From: Gammaproteobacteria bacterium | Lineage (GTDB): Bacteria > Pseudomonadota > Gammaproteobacteria > Pseudomonadales > Azotimanducaceae | DNA length: 10,758 nt | Direction of reading: 5' to 3' | Assembly (NCBI GenBank): GCA_002708205.1 | Contig: PAMR01000003.1 | Location: forward strand, 17,764 to 28,521 | In this document: in pieces, positions 1 through 7,386 of the stretch | Layout: each line of letters opens with the position of its first letter | Numbering within the stretch: position 1 is the first letter of the stretch | Notes under the pieces: generated by a model | Database searches by the model: none | What the model was told of the DNA's origin: nothing | The model's input: only the letters and a program-made list of their open reading frames with translations | Position numbers and translations under genes: made by a program

Positions 1-3000
1 AGAACTATCCACGAACTGACTCGTGCAAATATCTCATCTAAACGACGCATCAGCACAAACCCTACTGGAATCATTAATAAAGTCAGAATACTCGACGTAA
101 TCAATCCACCAATCACGATGGTGGCAAACGGAGGCCAAATCTCATTCTCTCTACCTGTCTCCAAAGCGAGTGGCCACAGAGCTGCAATTGTGGTCGCCGT
201 CGTCATTAGTATGGGGCGAGTACGTTCACGAACCGCGGCAAAAGCTGCAGCGCCTGCAGTCCACTTACTGATTAAAACCAATTGTTGCATTCGATCAACT
301 AACAGTATGGCCGGATTAACCGTTAAACCAATTAATGCTAATGCACCCATGATTGCCATAATGCTGAGCGGCATACCCGCTACTGCCAAAGCCCATGTAG
401 CACCAAGCAACGTAAGTGGTAACGCGATCAATACGAGCACTGGCATCGTGAGGGATTCAAAAGTGATCGCCAACACAAGAAATAAAAGCAACACAATCGG
501 CAAGAGTACTTGATTAAACCAACTTGTCGTTTCATCAGCTTCCACAGTTTCCATAGCGTATCCGCGAGGACGAGGGATAGCGCGAACCGCCTCCTGAATT
601 CGCTCTTCAATGGCTATCCGACTAGGACCTGTCTGCGGTACATCTCCCGAAAGTCGGTAGAACACACTCATTTCGCGTCGACCATTGTGATGCATAATGA
701 TTGGCGGCGGTGGCATTTTCCGAATGGCGGTGAGAGATGCGACAGGAATTGCTCCAGCTTCCGTATGGATTCGTAGCCTGGACAGTTCCGCTCTTCCATT
801 GATCTCGTTCCTTGCCCCTGCTCGCTCCACAACCAAAGGCAATTCGCGACCGTTTGGCAAAATGAACCCCGTCTGCATCCGCTCGCCCTCGCGACCTGCT
901 AAGGCAAAAGCAGCAAGCACAGAATCAAAAGTAAGACCCAAAGATTCGAAGGTTCGAACAAAGGGTTGTACCCACAGCTCTCTCATTCCAGGTTGGACCG
1001 CTAAAAATGCTTGTTCTACTTCAGCCACGGTCTCCAATTGAATTTGCACGGATTGCGCCAAGCGTTCCAATTCCGCACTCTCTGGTCCGGAAAGGACAAT
1101 CTGGGAAGGCATACTGTTGAAACCGCCGCCGCCGCGACCTCTGTCTCCCCCTTTAGCTCCCTGAACCTCTTCTCCACGCCGCAGGACTTCAGCCTTTGTT
1201 TGTTTGGCGACGGACCACACGGTTTTTCGAACTGTGCCGGAATTAACATGGGTGGGACGTTCATCGAAATCGACTAAATGAACAGTCAAAGTCCCCATAT
1301 CCTCTTCAATCTGGGCTTCAACCAACTCAATCCCATCTAGATTGAGAACAGCACGCTCTAACTCGGCCATAACAACACTATTGTTCTCTAACGATCCTCG
1401 AGAAGAAAAACGAATCGTCATCTCCACCGTATCAGTCTCCTGTTCCTGCTGAGACGTATTTATCAATACCCACGGTAAAGCGACAATAACAGTCACAAAA
1501 ACGGCAGCAATCGTGCCTGCTAACCAACTCGAAGGATGACGAATAGCATTGGCTACGACCCCTCCAAAAAATATACGACCAGGTTGCGGCGGTATCAGAA
1601 AACCTCGTGCTTTACGCCTCTGCGTCTCCTTTTGGAATTTTTTCAACGCAGCAGGAGCTGCCAATCGATGTGCTAACAAAGGCACTAGACCAATAGCCAC
1701 TACCAATGAAGCCGCCAACGGCAACAAAATAGCTAGAGTGACTACTTCGACTAATCCACGAGTAAATTCATCCTCAAACTCGACAAAGACTAGCGGTAGA
1801 AATACGACTGCCGTAGTAGCACTTGCGGCTATGATGGCTCGTACCGTCCGACTCAATCCCTGCCGTACCGCAGACTCTGTACCAATACCTCGTTCAAGTC
1901 CTCGTTGTATAGCCTCATAAACGACGACGCTATTATCAACCACCAAACCAACAGCGAGAGCAAGACCGAAAAGCGTAATCAGATTAAGGGATTGACCCAA
2001 TACAAAAAGTAAGGAAAGAGCAGCCAAGAGACTTACCGGAACCGCCACACCCACCACGGCCACCGATCTCCATTGACGCAAAAACACAAAAAGAACGATG
2101 AGAGCAATAGCATACCCAGACAATCCCAATGTACCCAGGTGCGAGATCTGCTCCGCTACCGTTTCGGCCGCGTCAAAACCAATAACAAACTGTAATCCTA
2201 ACGGCTCTAACTCTTCGCTAATTTCTGATAGTCTTTCGCGTAAGGACTCTCCTAAACGCACTACATTCGCGCCCTGCTCTTGAAACACGACAAGTCCAAT
2301 TGCCGGTTTACCATTGACACGAAAAAGACGTCGTTCTCTAGCGGTACCAAATTCTGTGTGTCCAATATGCTCTAACCGAACCGGTCGGTCATCACGAATG
2401 CGAATATTGTCCATGGAATCAATACCGGGAGTACGACCATCTAACATTACTGCTGTACGCCCATCCTCACTTTCCAGTTGACCCAAGAATCGTATGTGAT
2501 CTGCATTTTTACGAATGGCATTTGTTATCGAATCGGTCGTAATTCCTAACGCAGCCGCTCGATTAGAATCAACTAATACATTGACTTGACGAGGTGCTCC
2601 ACCAGTGGCGAAAGCCTGACTAACTCCGGGTACAGAAGCCAAACGAGGAGCAACACGATCTTCAACGAGATCATGGAGTGCATTTATATCATCCGCGTCA
2701 CCACCGACGACGTGCACCATCATTGCAAAACTCGAAATCATGGATGTATCTTGAGAGGAAACTGCAATGTACGCGTCGCGCGGTTGTTCCCTCTGCAAAG
2801 TCGAAGCTAGACGTTGGAGTTCGAGTTGACGAACCTTGATCTCACTCCCGGGTTTGAATACCACCCGAAAATTACCGGAGGAACCTCGAATCTGTCCGAA
2901 TGTTTCTATGACGTGAGGAAGACCGGACACACCGGCCTGCAGCGGCAATAATATTTCACGTTCTAGGACCTCAGGCTCGCTCCCAGGACGTCCAAAACTT

Positions 3001-3140
3001 ACGTATAGCTCGTTACCCTGAAGCGTCGGAAATAGTTCCACCGGCATACGCTGCCAGCCTACAATCCCTATCAGCACAATCCCTAAAAAGAACATCGCTA
3101 CTGCAACAGGGCGACGCAACGTGAGGGTGGAAACCGTCAT
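1..3140 (-). CDS. RND efflux permease, second of a pair (3' end cut by window edge)
   Basis: Inner-membrane, proton-driven RND transporter that would work as a trimer with the adaptor and an outer-membrane channel. The frame is open from ATG at 3140 to the left edge: 1046 residues, about full length for the HAE-1-like family, so only a few C-terminal residues are missing. Visible parts: TM1 near residues 12-29 followed by PVELFP; first porter loop about 40-335; TM2-TM6 about 336-487; a basic cytoplasmic linker; TM7 about 530-548; second porter loop with a glycine-rich stretch at 664-673; TM8-TM12 from about 879. The TM4 proton-relay motif reads VDNSVVVYE (Asp402, with Asn403 where AcrB has a second Asp). 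TM11 keeps the Arg of the RPI.MT motif (Arg975). TM10 is odd: the usual (K/N)-N pair reads Asn942-Pro943. The ATG overlaps the upstream stop (ATGA) and no clear Shine-Dalgarno precedes it, so translation is probably coupled to the first permease. Substrate unknown. Confidence 0.95.
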   Translation of the reverse strand, partial: MTVSTLTLRRPVAVAMFFLGIVLIGIVGWQRMPVELFPTLQGNELYVSFGRPGSEPEVLEREILLPLQAGVSGLPHVIETFGQIRGSSGNFRVVFKPGSEIKVRQLELQRLASTLQREQPRDAYIAVSSQDTSMISSFAMMVHVVGGDADDINALHDLVEDRVAPRLASVPGVSQAFATGGAPRQVNVLVDSNRAAALGITTDSITNAIRKNADHIRFLGQLESEDGRTAVMLDGRTPGIDSMDNIRIRDDRPVRLEHIGHTEFGTARERRLFRVNGKPAIGLVVFQEQGANVVRLGESLRERLSEISEELEPLGLQFVIGFDAAETVAEQISHLGTLGLSGYAIALIVLFVFLRQWRSVAVVGVAVPVSLLAALSLLFVLGQSLNLITLFGLALAVGLVVDNSVVVYEAIQRGLERGIGTESAVRQGLSRTVRAIIAASATTAVVFLPLVFVEFEDEFTRGLVEVVTLAILLPLAASLVVAIGLVPLLAHRLAAPAALKKFQKETQRRKARGFLIPPQPGRIFFGGVVANAIRHPSSWLAGTIAAVFVTVIVALPWVLINTSQQEQETDTVEMTIRFSSRGSLENNSVVMAELERAVLNLDGIELVEAQIEEDMGTLTVHLVDFDERPTHVNSGTVRKTVWSVAKQTKAEVLRRGEEVQGAKGGDRGRGGGGFNSMPSQIVLSGPESAELERLAQSVQIQLETVAEVEQAFLAVQPGMRELWVQPFVRTFESLGLTFDSVLAAFALAGREGERMQTGFILPNGRELPLVVERAGARNEINGRAELSRLRIHTEAGAIPVASLTAIRKMPPPPIIMHHNGRREMSVFYRLSGDVPQTGPSRIAIEERIQEAVRAIPRPRGYAMETVEADETTSWFNQVLLPIVLLLFLVLAITFESLTMPVLVLIALPLTLLGATWALAVAGMPLSIMAIMGALALIGLTVNPAILLVDRMQQLVLISKWTAGAAAFAAVRERTRPILMTTATTIAALWPLALETGRENEIWPPFATIVIGGLITSSILTLLMIPVGFVLMRRLDEIFARVSSWIV
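3137..3140 (-). other. ATGA stop/start overlap between the two permeases
   Basis: The TGA stop of the first permease (3139-3137) shares bases with the ATG start of the second (3140-3138). The upstream bases show no purine-rich ribosome binding site. Coupled translation at such an overlap would help make the two permeases in matched amounts, as expected for subunits of one complex. Confidence 0.8.
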
Positions 3141-6100
3141 GGCAGTGACGAATTCGCCGCAATTGTGTTTTTACGTAAACGAATTCGGTCCAGCACAAGA
3201 TACAAACACGGCAACACAAAGATAGAGCACAACGTAGATGCCACAATTCCTCCAATGATAGTCATCGCCATTGGAGCCCTCAGCGTCGAGCCTTCGTCGC
3301 TCCCAAAAACGAGTGGGAGAAGGACGAGTATCGTAGTGAGCGTCGTCATAATAATCGGTCGAAACCGGATACCTGAAGCTTTAACTAAGGCGTCGACACG
3401 GTCGATTCCCTCTGTCATTAAACGTCTGGCTGTTGCGATCAAAAGTACCGCATCGTTAACAGCGACGCCCGCCAAAACAATCAATCCGAGCATCGCCATA
3501 ACACCTACCGGCTGCCCGGCCGGCACTACCACGGCCGCTACACCAATTAGACTCAAAGGGATCGCTGATAGAACTGTCAGTGGATGCAAAAATGATTCGA
3601 AGGAACCGGCGAGCACCATCAATACGAGTATCAAAGCAAGAATCCCCGCCAGTTGTAACTCTCCAAACGTACGAAGTCTTTCTGCCTCCTCCCCTCTAAA
3701 CTGAGCTTGCAAACCTGGTGGTAAATCGATCGATTCTATGACTCGTTGTACCTCAGCAATAGCAACCGGTTGCTCTACCTCATCTCGAACTTGAGCAGTC
3801 ACCAATGCTGTACGTCGCTGATCTCGACGAAAAATCTCTCGAGCTCCTTCGGCCTCAACAAACCGCGCCACTTCACCAATGGCCACCCGACGACCGTCCG
3901 ATGTTCGGAATACTATGTCAGACAAAGCTTCCTTCGTAACCGTATCCAGACGCAAGGTGACGTGCCTTTCTTCATCTCCAAGCGACAACATCGTTACATC
4001 CCGCCCATCGAGGCTCGCCTCAAGGACCCGCCCAACCGTCTGCAAATCAACTCCCAACCCATCCGCCATCGTACGATTTAATTCGATACGGAGTTCAGGC
4101 GGTCCTCCCTCAAACGATGAACGCACGTTCCATAACTGGGGCAAGGCTAACAAGCTCTCTCGTATTCGGGCAGTACCTCTTCGTAAATCCTCTATTGCTC
4201 GGCCAGAGATTTCCACTACTACCGGAGGCCCTGCGGAACCTAGCGCTGACGTAAGCGCAGAGGCCCCCACTTCCCAGTTCACTTTAGTCCGATCAAACTC
4301 GTCCAATACAGGGGCAAGATGGGAAGCAAATTGTCGGCCCGTCAAACCGTCCGCAGACACACGCACATGAACACGAGCGGTATTTTCTTCAGTAAGCTCG
4401 GTTCGGATCATTCGATGATCTTCGGGTAAGCGCCCGACTTCGGACAAAGTCGCATCGACCGGGCTCGTATTTGCCTGTTGCAACAAGGACTCCACCCCCT
4501 CAACAACACGGTTCGTAGACTCCACTCGTTGACCCGATGGTCCTACAATCCGGATCGAGAATTCGCGCGGATCAGCTGAAGGCAACAATTCAGTGCCTAA
4601 ACGCAGTAACGAAATCACTGCATACACAGCACAACCACCCGCCACTAACACGATCAATGATGGTCTCGACAAGAGACCTCGGACGACGGCCTCGAGCAGC
4701 TGACGATAACGCGGTATTCCTTCGTCCCCTCCATTACTTTTTTTTATTTTCGGCATAAACCAACGTGCGAGCGCTGGAATAAGCAACATTGCTACCGCCA
4801 ATGACGCTAATAGAGAGACCACAACCGTAAAGGCAATACCCTCTATAAGGCGTGCAGCCAATCCTTCGACGAAAAGAACAGGTAAAAATACAACACAGGT
4901 GGTCAACGTCGAAGCTGTGATGGCTCCGGCAACCTGCCCGGTTCCGCTCGCGGCGGCCACTGATGGGGTCGCCCCTTCCGTGAGACGCCGATAGATGCTC
5001 TCGACCACTACAATAGCATTATCGACTAACATGCCCGCACCTAAGGCCAGTCCAGCTAACGTCACAATATTGAGACTTTGATCCGCCAAATTCATACAAA
5101 AAAAAGCGGCAAAGATAGAGACAGGTACGGCAGCAGCCACTACCAGCGTCGCGCCTACCGATCTGAGAAACATTCCCAGAACCACAACGGCGAGCAGTAT
5201 GCCTATCCCCGCCGCACTTTGCAGATCTTCTAAAGCAGTTACTATCAAAGCAGCCGCATCACTCACTTCGATGAGCTCGACACTCGGTAAATCATCAGCA
5301 AGATCGTGTATCGCTTCACGAACCACTTGAGAAACCGCGACTGTATTTGAACCCGCTTCTTTGTATATTGATAGACCGACTCCTTCCTCTCCGTTCACAC
5401 GAACAAGATGGTTAATTTCACGATCGATCATTAGGACATCAGCGATATCGGAAATACGCACCGCTTGGCGGGACCCGGTATTACTGTCCGCAAATTTCAC
5501 GACCACGCGAGCTACATCTTCCGAATCACGGAAACGAGACAAACCGCGCACCAGATAAATATCATTCCCTTCCTCTAACGTTCCCGCTGAAGTATCAACA
5601 TTCTCTGCACGCAATCTCTGCTCAACCATTGCCAGCGTGATCCCGAAAGCCTCCATACGATATCGGTCGAGACGCACGCGAACTTCTTTCTCACGTCCAC
5701 CCGTTACTCGTACTTCCGCTACGCCCGGGAGTTGCTCCAGTCCTGGAGCGATTTGGCGCCGAGCAAGACGCCGCAATTCAGCAAGATCCGGTTGTCCACT
5801 CGGAGCTATCAAGCCAAAGGTCAGCACCGCTGCCTGTCTGGGATCAAATTGACGAACGAGTACTTCATCCACAGCAGGGTCCGCTGTCATCGGTCCTACC
5901 GCTTTTTGCACATCGACAAGCCCTAATTCCAAGTCGGCATCCCAGTCAAAAATGACGGTCGCGACCAACCGGCCGGTACGTGCTACTTGATTAATCTCAC
6001 GGATACCCCGCACACTAAATAAGCGCTGCTCTAACTGCTCGCCATACAACCGCTCCATCTCCGTTGGAGGACGGTCCCCTGCACGGACTGAAACAGCGAT

Positions 6101-6262
6101 CGATGGACTTTGAAGATCCGGAAGTAAATCAACTGGTAATTGCTGCCAGGCCAGATATCCAACCATGATGATCGCCAAGGCAAAAACGCTAACAGCCACC
6201 GGTCGCCCAGTCGCGAGAGTAGCAACCGCCTCCGCACCTGACGCTTGCACTGATTTAGTCAA
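3137..6262 (-). CDS. RND efflux permease, first of a pair (TTG start)
   Basis: Complete inner-membrane RND transporter of 1041 residues, the normal family length. TM1 lies near residues 20-40 and is followed by PVDLLPD, the classic post-TM1 motif; first periplasmic porter loop about 45-345; TM2-TM6 about 350-500; lysine-rich cytoplasmic linker 505-520; TM7 about 532-552; second porter loop about 560-865; TM8-TM12 about 870-1025. The TM4 motif is LVDNAIVVVE (Asp414, Asn415). TM10 has VNDAVLL, with Asp937 where many relatives have Asn and Asn936 where AcrB has its essential Lys. TM11 keeps FRPIIMTT (Arg968). The start is taken as TTG at 6262 because the ATGRPVAV segment just before TM1 must be included and the next Met (residue 33) falls inside TM1; a GTG at codon 5 is an alternative. 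The start overlaps the adaptor stop as TTGA and the stop overlaps the next start as ATGA. Sequence differs clearly from the neighbouring permease, so this is not a recent tandem copy. Substrate cannot be read from sequence. Confidence 0.97.
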   Translation of the reverse strand: MTKSVQASGAEAVATLATGRPVAVSVFALAIIMVGYLAWQQLPVDLLPDLQSPSIAVSVRAGDRPPTEMERLYGEQLEQRLFSVRGIREINQVARTGRLVATVIFDWDADLELGLVDVQKAVGPMTADPAVDEVLVRQFDPRQAAVLTFGLIAPSGQPDLAELRRLARRQIAPGLEQLPGVAEVRVTGGREKEVRVRLDRYRMEAFGITLAMVEQRLRAENVDTSAGTLEEGNDIYLVRGLSRFRDSEDVARVVVKFADSNTGSRQAVRISDIADVLMIDREINHLVRVNGEEGVGLSIYKEAGSNTVAVSQVVREAIHDLADDLPSVELIEVSDAAALIVTALEDLQSAAGIGILLAVVVLGMFLRSVGATLVVAAAVPVSIFAAFFCMNLADQSLNIVTLAGLALGAGMLVDNAIVVVESIYRRLTEGATPSVAAASGTGQVAGAITASTLTTCVVFLPVLFVEGLAARLIEGIAFTVVVSLLASLAVAMLLIPALARWFMPKIKKSNGGDEGIPRYRQLLEAVVRGLLSRPSLIVLVAGGCAVYAVISLLRLGTELLPSADPREFSIRIVGPSGQRVESTNRVVEGVESLLQQANTSPVDATLSEVGRLPEDHRMIRTELTEENTARVHVRVSADGLTGRQFASHLAPVLDEFDRTKVNWEVGASALTSALGSAGPPVVVEISGRAIEDLRRGTARIRESLLALPQLWNVRSSFEGGPPELRIELNRTMADGLGVDLQTVGRVLEASLDGRDVTMLSLGDEERHVTLRLDTVTKEALSDIVFRTSDGRRVAIGEVARFVEAEGAREIFRRDQRRTALVTAQVRDEVEQPVAIAEVQRVIESIDLPPGLQAQFRGEEAERLRTFGELQLAGILALILVLMVLAGSFESFLHPLTVLSAIPLSLIGVAAVVVPAGQPVGVMAMLGLIVLAGVAVNDAVLLIATARRLMTEGIDRVDALVKASGIRFRPIIMTTLTTILVLLPLVFGSDEGSTLRAPMAMTIIGGIVASTLCSIFVLPCLYLVLDRIRLRKNTIAANSSLP
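4734..4750 (-). other. A8 run forming an in-frame slippery sequence in the first permease
   Basis: On the minus strand the codons are AAA ATA AAA AAA AGT AAT, so the heptamer A AAA AAA sits in the phase needed for -1 frameshifting. After a -1 slip the next codons are AAG TAA, ending the protein at once, just after TM6 in the cytoplasmic linker. This would give an N-terminal half transporter of about 509 residues. I see no strong upstream Shine-Dalgarno and have not folded the downstream region, so it may simply be a lysine-rich linker. Confidence 0.25.
6259..6262 (-). other. TTGA stop/start overlap between adaptor and first permease
   Basis: The TGA stop of the adaptor (6261-6259) overlaps a TTG start (6262-6260) in TTGA. 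A weak GGG lies about 10 bases upstream. A rare TTG start placed on the stop codon suggests termination-dependent reinitiation, which would set permease output relative to adaptor output. The start itself is inferred from the position of TM1, not from a strong ribosome binding site. Confidence 0.6.
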
Positions 6263-7383
6263 CTACCAATTACCCTGACCTTTGCTGAATCCGTCAATGT
6301 TTCAAGGCCTCGAATCACCACGCGCTCACCAATAATAACTCCCTCTTGAATTTGAACACTCTGATCGTCACCCAACCCCAGTTGCACTTCTCGTGCGGAC
6401 ACCCTCTGGCCATCGATCACGAATACCACATCACGTCCTGAGCGCTGGGTCACCGACTCACGGGGCACGACGATAACATCATCTCGTCGATCCACGACCA
6501 CTCGAGCTTCAATAAACATTCCTGGCTTCAATAAGCCCTCCTTGTTATCTACCTGAACCTCGGCACGGAACGTATGGGTCCGTTCATCCATCATGGGTGA
6601 TAATCGTAAAATATGTCCCGGGAGCAATGTATTCTCGTACGCGTAATGACTTATCCGGACATTCTGTCCCGTTTGAACACGTGCCAGTTCAGGACCTACC
6701 AGATCGACATCAGCTATCAATGTATCTACTGGAGCAATCCGAGCGACTTCAAATCCTTGCAATACTTTCTGCCCATCCGCCATGGGACGGCCGTTCATAT
6801 CCCGAGCCAACACGAGTAACACCCCACTAATTGGTGTCGTAATTTGCGCTTTTTCAAACGTGCGCATACTCGTTTCGTAATCGTGTAGTGCATCCTCGTA
6901 CCGCGCACGCGCTCGCCATACATCCTCTTCGGCAATAAGCCTTTCAGCCAAAAGCTGTTCACGACGATCTTTTTCTTGCTCTGCCGACTGCAAATGTTGC
7001 CGCGTCGCTTTTAAACGAGCGGCCAATCTCGCATCTTCGCCCGTGACTTGGGCAATCAGGGTGCCGCTTGCTACAGCATCACCTTCCACAAAGCGATTTC
7101 CCGATTCGTCACGACCAAGGACCAAAAAGCCAGGGGTCTCCACGTTCAGTATCACACTTTCTAGCGGCCGCAATGTTCCGGTGGTAACAATCAGATCTTC
7201 AACCAATCCAAGAGTGATCTCATGCACTTCCACAGGAATACGAAATTCAACCCTGCCTGGTGTAGCACTCTCTCCACACCCAAGAAATGTCAGAACAAGA
7301 GACAGTGACAGAGCCACGCGTACCGTCACAAACAGTCTAGTCAAAAGGAGTCTAACTCGGTTTTTCATTATTATTTCATCCAC
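6259..7383 (-). CDS. HlyD/AcrA-type periplasmic adaptor (membrane-fusion) lipoprotein
   Basis: Periplasmic adaptor of the RND pump, linking the inner-membrane permeases to an outer-membrane channel. With the GTG start it has 374 residues, normal for the family. A positively charged N-terminus and hydrophobic stretch end in FLGC (Cys36), a relaxed lipobox, so it is probably lipid-anchored. Order of parts: first lipoyl half about 68-115 (TGTLRPLESV and GDAVASGTLIAQV motifs); short alpha-helical hairpin about 116-178, rich in Glu, Arg and Ala; second lipoyl half about 180-215 (ITTPISGVL); beta-barrel about 220-300 (LKPGMFIEARV); membrane-proximal domain about 300-374 (VIVVPRESV and GLGDDQSVQI). 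The hairpin is short, as in adaptors that pair with TolC-like partners. Start: GTG at 7383 has GGGGTGA eight bases upstream; ATG at 7368 (codon 6) would also leave an intact signal. It lies 3 bases after the ABC/M1-like gene and overlaps the next permease by 4 bases. As the only adaptor in view it probably serves both permeases. Confidence 0.95.
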   Translation of the reverse strand: MDEIIMKNRVRLLLTRLFVTVRVALSLSLVLTFLGCGESATPGRVEFRIPVEVHEITLGLVEDLIVTTGTLRPLESVILNVETPGFLVLGRDESGNRFVEGDAVASGTLIAQVTGEDARLAARLKATRQHLQSAEQEKDRREQLLAERLIAEEDVWRARARYEDALHDYETSMRTFEKAQITTPISGVLLVLARDMNGRPMADGQKVLQGFEVARIAPVDTLIADVDLVGPELARVQTGQNVRISHYAYENTLLPGHILRLSPMMDERTHTFRAEVQVDNKEGLLKPGMFIEARVVVDRRDDVIVVPRESVTQRSGRDVVFVIDGQRVSAREVQLGLGDDQSVQIQEGVIIGERVVIRGLETLTDSAKVRVIGS

Positions 7384-7386
7384 TAA

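Noticed and set aside
118..513. 131-codon open frame on the plus strand at the left edge
   Set aside because: It is antisense to TM8-TM12 of the second RND permease. Its hydrophobic appearance comes from the complementary codons.
1122..1151. Glycine-rich, GC-rich repeat-like stretch (residues 664-673 of the second permease)
   Set aside because: Looked at as a possible repeat or insertion. It is a short Gly/Arg linker in the second porter loop, where related RND permeases often have glycine-rich loops; the frame stays intact.
3165..3704. 179-codon open frame on the plus strand
   Set aside because: It lies wholly antisense to the C-terminal membrane region of the first RND permease, whose motifs are unmistakable. 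The translation has no recognisable domain and is rich in Ser, Thr, Arg and Pro, as antisense frames often are.
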